Shown: one piece after another, positions 24,366-33,100 of the stretch
How the letters are laid out: each line of letters opens with the position of its first letter
Numbering within the stretch: position 1 is the first letter of the stretch
Origin: Nesterenkonia halophila
Lineage (GTDB): Bacteria; Actinomycetota; Actinomycetes; Actinomycetales; Micrococcaceae
Assembly (NCBI RefSeq): GCF_009467795.1
Contig: NZ_WIAX01000007.1
Span: 1-64,000, forward strand
Direction of reading: 5' to 3'
DNA: 64,000 nt
The notes under the pieces: generated by a model
What the model was told of the DNA's origin: nothing
Databases searched by the model: none
Seen by the model: only the letters and a program-made list of their open reading frames with translations
Program-made: the position numbers and the translations under genes

Positions 24366-25601
24366 ATGCCCGAGACCTGGCTCTACGACGCCGTGCGGAC
24401 GCCGTTCGGTCGGATCGGCGGCGACCTCGCGGGCCGCCGGCCCGACGATCTGGCCGCGCACCTGGTCTCCGCGCTGATCGAGCGCGCTCCGACGCTCGGC
24501 GGTCCGGGCGACGCCGGCGTCGTCGACGAGGTCGTCCTCGGCAACGCCAACGGCGCCGGCGAGGAGAACCGCAACGTCGCCCGGATGGCCGCGCTGCTGG
24601 CCGACATGCCCGTCTCGGTGCCCGGCACCACGGTCAACCGGCTCTGCGGCTCCTCGCTGGACGCGGCGATGCAGGCCTCCCGGCAGATCGACCTCGGCGA
24701 GGCCGACCTGATGCTGGTCGGCGGCGTCGAGTCGATGTCCCGCGCGCCCTGGGTGCTGCCCAAGACCGAGAAGCCCTACCCGGCCGGCGACGCCCAGCTG
24801 TCCAGCACCACACTGGGCTGGCGGCTGGTCAACCCGCGGATGGCCGCGGAATGGACCGTCTCGCTCGGCGAGGCCACTGAGCAGCTGCGCGAGAAGCACG
24901 GGATCACCCGGGAGGACCAGGACGCCTTCGCCGCCCGCTCCCACCGGCTGGCCGCCGACGCCTGGGAGCAGGGACGCTATGACGAGCTGGTGGTCGCGGT
25001 GCCCGGCCGGCGGGCCAAGGATGCGCCGATCACCGCCGACCAGAGCATCCGGCCGGAGACGAGCGTCGAGACGCTGGCCGAGCTGCCCACCGTCTTCCGC
25101 CGCGAGGACCCCCAGGCCACCGTCACCGCCGGCAACGCCTCGCCGATGAGCGACGGTGCGGCGGCCGCCTGGCTGGGCTCGGCCCGGGCCGCCGAGCTGC
25201 TCGGCCGCGACCCGGTCGCGCGGATCGTCGGCCGCGGCGCCGCCGCCGTCGAGCCGCAGTACTTCGGCGAGGCCCCGGTGCCGGCGGCCGAGATCGCGCT
25301 GCGCCGGGCCGGGCTGAGCTGGTCCGACGTCGGCGCCGTCGAGCTCAACGAGGCCTTCGCCGCCCAGTCGCTGGCCTGCACCCGGCAGTGGCTGGCCGCC
25401 GGGCTGGCCGACCTCGAGCTCGTCAACGCCTGGGGCGGCGCGCTGGCCCTGGGACACCCGCTGGGCGCCTCCGGAGCGCGCGTGCTCGGCACGCTGGCCG
25501 CCCGGATGCGCGAGGAGAGGGTCCGCCACGGGGTCGCCACGCTGTGCATCGGGGTCGGGCAGGGCCTGGCCGTGGTGCTGGAGAACCCCGACGCCGGCTG
25601 A
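24366..25601 (+). CDS. pcaF: Beta-ketoadipyl-CoA thiolase
   Basis: 411 residues. Thiolase signatures: the active-site Cys in TTVNRLCGSSLDAAMQA, GGVESMSRAPWVLPK, the catalytic His in NAWGGALALGHPLGASGAR, and the final Cys in VATLCIGVGQG. It cleaves beta-ketoadipyl-CoA to succinyl-CoA and acetyl-CoA. The sequence alone does not exclude other acyl-CoA substrates; the context with pcaIJ supports PcaF. AGGAGG precedes the ATG, and it begins the plus-strand operon pcaF-pcaI-pcaJ. Confidence 0.9.
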   Translation: MPETWLYDAVRTPFGRIGGDLAGRRPDDLAAHLVSALIERAPTLGGPGDAGVVDEVVLGNANGAGEENRNVARMAALLADMPVSVPGTTVNRLCGSSLDAAMQASRQIDLGEADLMLVGGVESMSRAPWVLPKTEKPYPAGDAQLSSTTLGWRLVNPRMAAEWTVSLGEATEQLREKHGITREDQDAFAARSHRLAADAWEQGRYDELVVAVPGRRAKDAPITADQSIRPETSVETLAELPTVFRREDPQATVTAGNASPMSDGAAAAWLGSARAAELLGRDPVARIVGRGAAAVEPQYFGEAPVPAAEIALRRAGLSWSDVGAVELNEAFAAQSLACTRQWLAAGLADLELVNAWGGALALGHPLGASGARVLGTLAARMREERVRHGVATLCIGVGQGLAVVLENPDAG

Positions 25602-25626
25602 GCCGGCGTCGCAGAGAGGAGAGACG

Positions 25627-26295
25627 ATGAGAGCCCAACTGGCCGAGACCGCCGCGGAGGCGGTGGCCGGCGTCGAGGACGGCGCGACGGTGATGATCAG
25701 CGGCTTCGGGATTCCCGGGCAGCCGTTCGATCTGATCGACGCGCTGCTGGACTCCGGGGCGCGGGACCTGACGGTGATCAGCAACAACGCCGGCGGCGGC
25801 GACGGCGGCATCGCGCGGATGATCCACCAGCGCCGCGTGCGCCGGGTCGTCTGCTCCTTCCCGCGGCAGACGGACTCCTGGCACTTCGACGCGGCCTATC
25901 GCGCCGGCGAGGTCGAGCTGGAGCTGACCCCGCAGGGCAACCTGGCCGAGCGCATCCGCGCCGCCGGCGCCGGCATCGGGGCCTTCTACACGCCCACCGG
26001 CTACGGCACGCGGCTCGCCGAGGGCAAGGAGACCCGCGTCATCGACGGGGTGGACCATGTGCTGGAGTTCCCGCTCGCCGCCGACGTCGCGCTGGTCTCC
26101 GCCCATCGCGGCGACCATGCCGGCAATCTCGTCTACCGCAAGACCGCCCGCAACTTCGGTCCGATCATGGCCGCGGCGGCGTCGACGACCATCGTCGAAG
26201 TCGACCGGATCGTCGAGACCGGTCAGATCGACCCGGAGACGGTGGTCACCCCCGGCATCTATGTCGACACCCTCGTCGAGGTCAGGAGGAGCTGA
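25627..26295 (+). CDS. pcaI: 3-oxoadipate CoA-transferase subunit A
   Basis: 222 residues. It begins MRAQLAETAAEAVAGVEDG and has VMISGFGIPGQPFDLIDALL, typical of the alpha subunit of 3-oxoacid CoA-transferases, then IGAFYTPTGYGT and ALVSAHRGDHAGNLVYRKTARNF. With PcaJ it transfers CoA from succinyl-CoA to beta-ketoadipate. It follows pcaF by 25 nt and its stop overlaps the pcaJ start by one base. Confidence 0.93.
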   Translation: MRAQLAETAAEAVAGVEDGATVMISGFGIPGQPFDLIDALLDSGARDLTVISNNAGGGDGGIARMIHQRRVRRVVCSFPRQTDSWHFDAAYRAGEVELELTPQGNLAERIRAAGAGIGAFYTPTGYGTRLAEGKETRVIDGVDHVLEFPLAADVALVSAHRGDHAGNLVYRKTARNFGPIMAAAASTTIVEVDRIVETGQIDPETVVTPGIYVDTLVEVRRS

Positions 26296-27029
26296 TGAAC
26301 CCGCACCAGCAGGATCCCGCACAGGCGCCGGCGGGGGACACCGCCGAGCCGCTGGACCGTGACCAGCTGGCCGCCGTCGTCGCCGCCGACATCGCCCCCG
26401 GGTCGGTGGCGAACCTGGGCATCGGCCAGCCCACGCGGGTGGCCAACCACCTCGCCGCCGAGCAGGACGTCACGCTGCACACGGAGAACGGCATGCTGGG
26501 CATGGGCCACGAGGCCGTCGACGACGAGATCGACCCCGACCTGGTCAACGCCGGCAAGGTCCCGGTGACCGAGGCCGAGGGGGTGAGCTACTTCCACCAT
26601 GCCGACTCCTTCGCGATGATGCGCGGCGGGCATATCGACGTCTGCGTGCTCGGCGCCTATCAGGTCTCGGTCGGCGGGGATCTGGCCAACTGGCACACCG
26701 GCGACCCGGAGGCGATCCCCTCGGTCGGCGGCGCGATGGACCTCGCCGTCGGCGCGCAGCGGACCTGGGTGATGATGAAGCTGTTCACCAAGGACGGGCA
26801 GGCCAAGCTCGTCGAGGCGCTGAGCTACCCGGCCACCGGGCTGGGCTGCGTGAGCCGGGTCTACACCGAGTACGCCGTCTTCGACATCGAGCCCGGACGA
26901 TCCGGCGGCGACGGCGCTGCCGACGACGGCGGCCGCGAGCCGACGGTGCGGGTGCGCTCGGTCCACGGCGTCGACCGCGAGCAGCTCGCCGCCTGGCTGC
27001 CGGCGACCGTGGAATGCGGCGAGCGATGA
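26295..27029 (+). CDS. pcaJ: 3-oxoadipate CoA-transferase subunit B
   Basis: 244 residues. It has NLGIGQPTRVANHL and the catalytic glutamate in LHTENGMLGMG, then GGHIDVCVLGAYQVS and VGGAMDLAVGA. The N-terminal 25 residues and the Gly/Asp-rich insertion near residues 200-215 are extra compared with typical subunits. It overlaps pcaI by one base (TGATG), consistent with equal expression of the two subunits. Confidence 0.93.
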   Translation: MNPHQQDPAQAPAGDTAEPLDRDQLAAVVAADIAPGSVANLGIGQPTRVANHLAAEQDVTLHTENGMLGMGHEAVDDEIDPDLVNAGKVPVTEAEGVSYFHHADSFAMMRGGHIDVCVLGAYQVSVGGDLANWHTGDPEAIPSVGGAMDLAVGAQRTWVMMKLFTKDGQAKLVEALSYPATGLGCVSRVYTEYAVFDIEPGRSGGDGAADDGGREPTVRVRSVHGVDREQLAAWLPATVECGER

Positions 27030-27129
27030 CCGCGCCGTGGACGGGGCCCGCCGCGGGCATGCGGGCTCCCCGTGCGCGCCCCTCTACGATGGAGCGGTGA
27101 CGGTCCCCACCGTCTGAGAGGAGTCCCCC

Positions 27130-28011
27130 ATGGCCGAGGCCGACGCCGCCGGGGCGGCCGAGCCCTCCGCGGACCGCCCGCAGGATCCTGCCGGAGACCC
27201 CGCCGCGGATCCCGAGGCGACGCCCGCCGCGTCCGGGCAGTTCGTCCAGTCGCTGGCCCGCGGGCTGGCGGTGATCCGCACCTTCGACGCCGATCATCCG
27301 CAGATGACGCTCACCGAGGTCGCCGCACGGGCCGGGCTCTCCCGCGCGACCGCCCGGCGGCTGCTGCACACGCTGGTCTCGCTGGGCTACGTGCGCGGCG
27401 ACGGGCGGCAGTTCGAGCTCACCGCCGCCGTCCTCCAGCTCGGGTACTCCTACCTCTCAGGACACAGCCTCTCCCAGCTGGCGCAGCCGGTGCTCGAGGA
27501 GCTCTCCGCCGCCGTCGATGAGTCGGCCTCGGTCTCCGTGCTCGACGGGGCGGAGATCGTCTACACCGCCCGGGTGCACACCCGCCGCATCATGCGGGTG
27601 GGGATCAGCATCGGCTCGCGCTTCCCCGCCCAGGCGACATCGATGGGCCGGGTGCTGCTGGCCGGGATCGGCGTCGAGGAGGGGATGAGCCGGCTGGCCG
27701 GCCGGTCGCTGGAGGCGCTCACCGAGCGCACGCTCACCGACCCTGACCAGCTGCGCGCCGTGCTCGAGCAGGTCGCCGCCCAGGGCTGGGCGCTGGTCGA
27801 CCAGGAGCTGGAGCCGGGGCTGCGCTCGCTGGCGGTGCCGGTGCACGGGGCCGACGGCGCCGTCGTCGCGGCCCTGAACGTCTCGATGAGCACGGCCCCG
27901 AGGGCGCCGCACGGCGATCTCAGCGCCGAGGAGGCCGTCGCGCGGCTGCTGCCGTCGCTGCGCCGCGCCGCCGATCAGCTCGAGGAGACCCTCCGCGCGG
28001 CCGCGGGGTGA
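27130..28011 (+). CDS. pcaR: PcaR-type IclR-family regulator
   Basis: 293 residues. After a disordered 35-residue N-terminus comes FVQSLARGLAVIRTFDADHP and the winged helix TLTEVAARAGLSRATARRLLHTL. The effector domain has RIMRVGISIGSRFPAQATSMGRVLLAG, as in PcaR/PcaU/PobR proteins, which respond to protocatechuate-pathway compounds. It lies 100 nt after pcaJ with its own -10 candidate TACGAT (27085-27090). The last 37 nt of the gene overlap the convergent GT87 gene on the other strand. Confidence 0.88.
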   Translation: MAEADAAGAAEPSADRPQDPAGDPAADPEATPAASGQFVQSLARGLAVIRTFDADHPQMTLTEVAARAGLSRATARRLLHTLVSLGYVRGDGRQFELTAAVLQLGYSYLSGHSLSQLAQPVLEELSAAVDESASVSVLDGAEIVYTARVHTRRIMRVGISIGSRFPAQATSMGRVLLAGIGVEEGMSRLAGRSLEALTERTLTDPDQLRAVLEQVAAQGWALVDQELEPGLRSLAVPVHGADGAVVAALNVSMSTAPRAPHGDLSAEEAVARLLPSLRRAADQLEETLRAAAG

Positions 28012-29375
28012 GCCGTCGGCTCCTGCTCCGACCGGACCGCATCCTGCTCCGGCCGCATCATGTCGCGGACGACGACGGCCATGATCCACACTGTCGCGGC
28101 CATGTGCCCCAGCACGGCGGCGACGTAGACGACGTCGTCCATGGTGTGGCGGGTCTCGAAGTCGGAGGTGAGTGCGGCCAGGTGCATCCAGACGGCCCAG
28201 AAGTGCGCCGCCTCCAGGGCCTGCCAGATGATCGCATCCCGCCAGCGCGGGGCGGCCAGCGCGATCAGCGGCACCAGCCAGATCATGAACTGCGGCGAGT
28301 AGACCTTGCTGACCAGCAGGAAGGCCGCGACGATCAGCAGCATCAGCTGGGCGGCGCGCGGTCGGCGCGGCGCGGCGAGGCCCAGCACCAGCACCCCGGC
28401 GCAGGCGGCGACGAACAGCCCCAGGGCCGCGAGGCTGACCAGCTCGGCCGAGGGCCCCGAGCCGCCGTTCGCCTCGGCGATGAGCTGCCAGACGTACCAG
28501 GGCGAAGAGTAGCCGACGCCGCGCTCGGCGGAGAAGACGAAGAACTCGCTCCAGTTCTCCCAGCTGATCAGCATCGCCGGGATGTTCAGCCCCAGCCAGA
28601 CCCCCGCCGTCGCCGCCAGCGTGCGTCCGAAGCGGCGCAGCCCGATCCCGTCGTCGCGCAGCGCCAGCACCAGCAGCGCGCCCAGCAGGAACAGCGGGAA
28701 GAGCTTGAAGGAGACGCCGACGGCGATCAGCGCCCCGGCGGCCAGGTCGCGGCCGCGCAGGTGGCAGAGCAGCGCCAGGATCATCGCCGTCGTCGCCCAG
28801 AGGTCCCAGTTGATCCCGGCGCCGAGGATGATCGCCGGCGAGGTCGCCACGATGGCCGCATCCCAGCGTCGTCGGCCGGCGGCGGCCATCACCGCCAGCA
28901 CCAGCACGATCCACGCCGCCGCGAGCCCCAGGAAGGTGACGTCCCAGTAGAGCAGCGAGCTGCGCTCGCCCCACCAGTCGAGCATCGGGGCCAGCGCGCC
29001 GACGGCGCCGTCGATCCCGGAGGTGAGCACCGCCGCCAGCGAGGCGACCAGCCCGGTGAGCACCGGGTATTCGAAGGAGCCGCCGTCGAGGAAGGGCGTC
29101 CAGGCCGCGGCGTCGAAGCCGCGGTGGGAGTAGAGCGCGGCGACGTCGGAGTAGCAGCCGGCCAGGTAGACCGCGTCGCCGCCCCAGCCGTGGGCGCGGC
29201 AGTGCTGCATGGACAGCACCGAGAGCAGGATGCTGACCAGCGTCATGGCCACCAGGATCCGCGGGACCGTCCAGAAGCGGCCGCGGCCGGGGTCGCCCAG
29301 TCGGCGGCCGGCCGGTCCGCCGAGGCGGTCGGAGAGCTGCCGGATCAGCGGATCGGAGCGGGTGGGGGCGTCCAT
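27975..29375 (-). CDS. Polytopic GT87-type (DUF2029) glycosyltransferase
   Basis: 466 residues from ATG 29373-29375; a GTG nine bases upstream is an alternative. About ten hydrophobic segments, with family-like stretches SFEYPVLTGLVASLA, GVSFKLFPLFLLGALLVLAL, AERGVGYSSPWYVWQLIAE and SKVYSPQFMIWLVPLIAL. GT87 enzymes use polyprenyl-phosphate mannose on the outer face of the membrane. It sits divergent to ino1, as similar genes do in other Actinobacteria, suggesting a role in envelope glycolipids. TATCGT 7 nt before the ATG suggests a leaderless message. Confidence 0.85.
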   Translation of the reverse strand: MDAPTRSDPLIRQLSDRLGGPAGRRLGDPGRGRFWTVPRILVAMTLVSILLSVLSMQHCRAHGWGGDAVYLAGCYSDVAALYSHRGFDAAAWTPFLDGGSFEYPVLTGLVASLAAVLTSGIDGAVGALAPMLDWWGERSSLLYWDVTFLGLAAAWIVLVLAVMAAAGRRRWDAAIVATSPAIILGAGINWDLWATTAMILALLCHLRGRDLAAGALIAVGVSFKLFPLFLLGALLVLALRDDGIGLRRFGRTLAATAGVWLGLNIPAMLISWENWSEFFVFSAERGVGYSSPWYVWQLIAEANGGSGPSAELVSLAALGLFVAACAGVLVLGLAAPRRPRAAQLMLLIVAAFLLVSKVYSPQFMIWLVPLIALAAPRWRDAIIWQALEAAHFWAVWMHLAALTSDFETRHTMDDVVYVAAVLGHMAATVWIMAVVVRDMMRPEQDAVRSEQEPTAHPAAARRVSSS

Positions 29376-29382
29376 CGCCTCC

Positions 29383-29388
29383 ACGATA
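29383..29388 (-). promoter_or_regulatory. -10 element of the leaderless GT87 gene
   Basis: TATCGT on the minus strand, 7 nt before the ATG at 29375. Confidence 0.55.
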
Positions 29389-29471
29389 GGCGCTGCGCGG
29401 CCGACGGCCGGGCAGGCCCGGCGGGCGATCTGTGCCTCGCCGCGGCGGCTCTGAGGTGCGGGACCGGGGAA

Positions 29472-29477
29472 TAGAAT
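29472..29477 (+). promoter_or_regulatory. -10 element of the ino1 promoter
   Basis: TAGAAT lies 53 nt before the ino1 GTG in the ino1-GT87 divergent gap. Confidence 0.55.
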
Positions 29478-29530
29478 CGCCGTCGGCAGTGTCGGACATC
29501 ACGTCCCCATCGACGAACCGAGGAGCGCCT

Positions 29531-30616
29531 GTGTCCCCCAACCCCGTCCGCGTCGCCGTCGCCGGCGTCGGCAACTGCGCCTCGTCCCTGATCCAGGGCG
29601 TGGAGTACTACCGCGAGGCCCGCACCGACGACGACGTCCCCGGCCTGATGCACGTGCAGTTCGGCGAGCACCACATCGCCGACGTGCAGTTCGTCGCCGC
29701 CTTCGACGTCGACGCGGAGAAGGTCGGCCTGGACCTCTCCGCGGCCATCCACGCCTCGCAGAACAACACCATGACGCTCGCCGAGGTCCCGCACGCCGGA
29801 GTGACCGTCCAGCGCGGCCCCACCCTCGACGGGCTGGGCCGCTACTACCGCGAGACCATCGACGAGTCCTCCGCCGAACCGGTCGACGTCGCCGCCGCGC
29901 TGCGCACCGCGGAGGTGGACGTGCTGGTGATCTACCTGCCGGTGGGCTCGCAGGAGGCGACCGAGCACTATGTCCAGGCCGCCCTCGACGCCGGCGTCGC
30001 CGTGGTCAACGCACTGCCGGTGTTCATCGCCAGCACCGAGGAGTGGGCGCAGAAGTTCGTCGCCGCCGGACTGCCGATCGTCGGAGATGACATCAAGTCG
30101 CAGATCGGGGCGACGATCACCCACCGCGAGCTGGCCGCGCTCTTCGAGTCCCGGGGGGTGACGCTGGACCGGACGCACCAGCTCAACGTCGGCGGCAACA
30201 TGGACTTCAAGAACATGCTCGAGCGCGAGCGGCTGGAGTCGAAGAAGACCTCCAAGACGCAGGCGGTCACCTCCAACACCTCCGCCGAGCTCGGCGCTGG
30301 GGATGTGCACATCGGCCCATCGGACCACGTGCAGTGGCTCGACGACCGCAAATGGGCCTATGTCCGCCTGGAGGGGCGCACCTTCGGCGACGCCCCGGTG
30401 GCGCTGGAGTACAAGCTCGAGGTCTGGGACTCGCCGAACTCCGCCGGAGTGATCATCGACGCGGTCCGCGCGGCGAAGATCGGCCTGGACCGCGGCCTCG
30501 CCGGGCCGCTGACCTCGGCGTCGAGCTACTTCATGAAGTCTCCGCCGGAGCAGCTGCATGACACCGTCGCCCGGGAGCATGTGGAGGCCTTCATCCGCGG
30601 CGAACGCGAGCGCTGA
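29531..30616 (+). CDS. ino1: Inositol-1-phosphate synthase
   Basis: 361 residues from GTG 29531 with AGGAG 5-6 nt upstream. The NAD-binding start is [22 protein letters not shown], and later blocks [28 protein letters not shown] and [17 protein letters not shown] are diagnostic of the myo-inositol-1-phosphate synthase family. It makes inositol phosphate from glucose-6-phosphate, for phosphatidylinositol and mycothiol. A long inverted repeat follows at 30629. Mycothiol synthesis in this organism is expected for its clade but not shown here. Confidence 0.95.
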   Translation: MSPNPVRVAVAGVGNCASSLIQGVEYYREARTDDDVPGLMHVQFGEHHIADVQFVAAFDVDAEKVGLDLSAAIHASQNNTMTLAEVPHAGVTVQRGPTLDGLGRYYRETIDESSAEPVDVAAALRTAEVDVLVIYLPVGSQEATEHYVQAALDAGVAVVNALPVFIASTEEWAQKFVAAGLPIVGDDIKSQIGATITHRELAALFESRGVTLDRTHQLNVGGNMDFKNMLERERLESKKTSKTQAVTSNTSAELGAGDVHIGPSDHVQWLDDRKWAYVRLEGRTFGDAPVALEYKLEVWDSPNSAGVIIDAVRAAKIGLDRGLAGPLTSASSYFMKSPPEQLHDTVAREHVEAFIRGERER

Positions 30617-30628
30617 GCGGCTCCCCCT

Positions 30629-30714
30629 GCATCGAGCGGCGGCTCCCCGCGGCATCTCCCCGTCGACACGCCGTGTCGTGGGGGCAGATCGAGCGGGGAG
30701 CCGCCACCCGATGG
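30629..30714. repeat. 86-bp inverted-repeat element downstream of ino1 (possible terminator)
   Basis: Arms 30629-30649 and 30694-30714 match at 18 of 21 positions, with a perfect inner GGCGGCTCCCCG. Between them is a second hairpin (CGACAC/GTGTCG inside CCCC/GGGG). It shares the leading GCATCGAGCGGC and its length of 86 bp with the element at 36522. It may act as the ino1 terminator. Confidence 0.6.
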
Positions 30715-30743
30715 ACGGGGACGGTGGGGCCCCGCGTCACCTC

Positions 30744-30749
30744 TAGGCT
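30744..30749 (+). promoter_or_regulatory. -10 element of the leaderless DUF418 gene
   Basis: TAGGCT, 6 nt before the ATG at 30756; there is no ribosome binding site. Confidence 0.65.
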
Positions 30750-30755
30750 GGGGCC

Positions 30756-32024
30756 ATGAGTCCGGCCCCGAAGCCTCGTCCCTCGGCCGAGACCCGGCCG
30801 CGCCGCCTGCCCGCCGTCGACGCGCTGCGGGCGCTGGCCCTGCTCGGGATCCTCGCGGTCAACATCTGGTTCTTCGCCGACCCGGTCCGGCTGATCGGCG
30901 GCGAGCCGACGACGCCGGCGGAGAGCACCGCCGATCAGCTGGTCGAGCTGGTCGTCACCGTGGTCTTCGAGGCGAAGTCCTATGTGCTCTTCTCCTTCCT
31001 CTTCGGCCTCTCCTTCGTCCACCAGCAGGCCGCCGCCCGGCGCGCCGGCGCCTCGGAGACCGGACGGACGCTGCGTCGGATGCTGGTGCTCGCGGTGCTC
31101 GGCGTGGTGCACGGGATCCTGCTCTTCGCCGGCGACATCCTGCTGACCTACGCGATCCTCGGGGTGCTGCTGCTGGCGCTGCGCGGGATGCGCGCCCGCA
31201 CGGCGCTGGCGCTCGCCGTCGTCGTCGCCGCCGGCTTCTCCCTGGTGATCCTCGGCTTCGGGGTGCTCGCGACGCTGCTCGCCGGCACGCCGGGGTTCGC
31301 CGCGGCGATGCCGGAGTCCCCCGACGCCGCGGCCGCCGTCGCCTCCTACACCGGACCGGTGCCCGAGTACCTGGCCTTCCAGCTGGCCCGGTGGGCCGCG
31401 CTGGCGCCGTCGATCCTCCTCGGCCAGGGGATCATGGCCTTCGCCGCCTTCCTCGTCGGCCTCGCCGCGGCCCGCGCCCAGGTGCTCGAGCGCATCCTCG
31501 ACCGGTCGGCCGCACGCCCGGCGGCGACCGGGCGGCTGGTCGCGATCCTGCTGCCGAGCCTGCTGGTCGGGGTCGCGCTGTCGACGACGGCGGCGGTGCT
31601 GCGCCACGGACTCCCCGGGGCGCCGACGACGCCGGATCCGGCCGAGAGCCTGCTGTCCTCCGGGATGAGCCTGGTCGCCGGGCCGATCCAGGCGACCGGC
31701 GCGACGGTCCTGGTCCTGCTGGTGCTGCGCAGCCGACCCGGCGCCCGGCTCATCGCCGCGCTGGCCCCGGCGGGACGGATGACGCTGACCAACTACCTGG
31801 GCCAGTCGCTGGTGCTCGCGCTGCTCTTCTCCGGACTCGGCCTCGGACTGGCCGGCGAGGTCCCCGGCGTCGTCGTCGGTCTGCTGGTCCTGGGGATCTG
31901 GGGCGGGCAGCTGCTGGTCTCGGCGCTGTGGATGCGTCGGTTCCGCACCGGTCCGCTGGAGACCCCGCTGCGCGCGATCACCTACGCCGACCGGCGCCGG
32001 ACCGCCCCTCCGCCGGAAGGATGA
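30756..32024 (+). CDS. DUF418 family (YeiB-like) membrane protein
   Basis: 422 residues, about ten hydrophobic segments. It begins with the family-typical RLPAVDALRALALLGILAVNIWFF and has EAKSYVLFSFLFGLSF and, near the end, PAGRMTLTNYLGQSLVLALLF, the DUF418 C-terminal signature. The biochemical role of this family is not established; related proteins resemble acyltransferase-3-type membrane proteins. It is monocistronic by spacing (113 nt to the ABC gene) and probably leaderless. Confidence 0.85.
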   Translation: MSPAPKPRPSAETRPRRLPAVDALRALALLGILAVNIWFFADPVRLIGGEPTTPAESTADQLVELVVTVVFEAKSYVLFSFLFGLSFVHQQAAARRAGASETGRTLRRMLVLAVLGVVHGILLFAGDILLTYAILGVLLLALRGMRARTALALAVVVAAGFSLVILGFGVLATLLAGTPGFAAAMPESPDAAAAVASYTGPVPEYLAFQLARWAALAPSILLGQGIMAFAAFLVGLAAARAQVLERILDRSAARPAATGRLVAILLPSLLVGVALSTTAAVLRHGLPGAPTTPDPAESLLSSGMSLVAGPIQATGATVLVLLVLRSRPGARLIAALAPAGRMTLTNYLGQSLVLALLFSGLGLGLAGEVPGVVVGLLVLGIWGGQLLVSALWMRRFRTGPLETPLRAITYADRRRTAPPPEG

Positions 32025-32137
32025 CGGCGGGCTCCCGCCGGCGTCGCTCGTCCCGGACAAGATCCCCCCGCAGGGTGAGGACCGACGGCGCCGCGCGGCA
32101 TAGCGTGGATCTGGAGATCACACGGGAAGGGAGATCC

Positions 32138-33100
32138 ATGATCACCGCAGAATCCCTGACGAAGACCTACGGGAGCACGACCGCGGTCGACGACGTCAGC
32201 TTCACCGCCGAGCCGGGGCGCGTCACCGGATTCCTGGGGCCCAACGGGGCCGGGAAGTCCACCACGATGCGCATGGCCATGGGGCTGGACCGCCCCACCC
32301 ACGGGTCGATCACCGTCAACGGCCGCCGGATGGTCGAGCACCGCGCCCCGCTGCGCGAGGTCGGCGCAGTCCTCGACGCCGGCGCGACCCACCCGGGCCG
32401 CACCGGCCGGCAGCACCTGCAGGTGCTGGCCGCCACCCACGGGATCGGCCGGCGGCGCGTCGACGACGTCATCGAGCTGACCGGCATGGACTCGGCGGCG
32501 ACCAAGCGGATTGCCGGCTACTCGCTGGGCATGAACCAGCGGCTGGGCATCGCCGCCGCGCTGCTGGGCGACCCGGCCACGCTGATCTTCGACGAGCCGG
32601 TCAACGGCCTCGACCCGGAGGGCGTGCGCTGGGTCCGGCAGATGGTCCGTCAGCTCGCCGCCGAGGGCCGGACGGTCTTCATCTCCTCGCACCTGATGGC
32701 CGAGATGGCCCAGACCGCCGATCACCTGGTGGTGCTCGGCCGCGGCAGGGTGCTCGCCGACATGCCCATCCAGGACCTCATCGACGCCTCGGGCGAGGCG
32801 CGGGTGCTGGTGCGCTCGCAGGACGCCTCGACGCTGATGAACGCGCTGTCGGCCCAGGACGTCACCCTCGTCGCCCGCGACGCCGAGACCTTCGAGGTCA
32901 CCGGCCTCGACGCCCGCACCGTCGGCCGTCGGGCCCAGGATGTCGGCGCGGTGCTGCACGAGCTCACCCCGCTGCAGTCCTCGCTGGAGGACTCCTACAT
33001 GAAGCTCACCGACCACGCGGTCCAGTACCGCAGCGGGGCGGCCGTCGCCGACGTCGCCCCGGCCGATGCCGCTGCCGCCGCCCCGGAAGGAGTGCGCTGA
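32138..33100 (+). CDS. ABC transporter ATP-binding protein
   Basis: 320 residues. Walker A GPNGAGKST (K40), a signature region with SLGMNQRLGIA in place of LSGGQ, Walker B LIFDEPVNGLDPEG and the switch His in VFISSHL. The C-terminal 100 residues form the accessory domain seen in ABC-2-type exporters (BcrA/NatA-like). It energises the permease encoded next, overlapping it by one base. The ATG has GGGAAGGGAG upstream. The substrate is unknown; such pairs often handle antimicrobial peptides or ions. Confidence 0.92.
   Translation: MITAESLTKTYGSTTAVDDVSFTAEPGRVTGFLGPNGAGKSTTMRMAMGLDRPTHGSITVNGRRMVEHRAPLREVGAVLDAGATHPGRTGRQHLQVLAATHGIGRRRVDDVIELTGMDSAATKRIAGYSLGMNQRLGIAAALLGDPATLIFDEPVNGLDPEGVRWVRQMVRQLAAEGRTVFISSHLMAEMAQTADHLVVLGRGRVLADMPIQDLIDASGEARVLVRSQDASTLMNALSAQDVTLVARDAETFEVTGLDARTVGRRAQDVGAVLHELTPLQSSLEDSYMKLTDHAVQYRSGAAVADVAPADAAAAAPEGVR

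Noticed and set aside
27097-27117. Seven-codon leaderless reading frame (GTG ... TGA) before pcaR
   Set aside because: TACGAT lies 6 nt upstream, but the peptide is too short and arbitrary to call; GTG is more likely just the transcription start of the pcaR leader.
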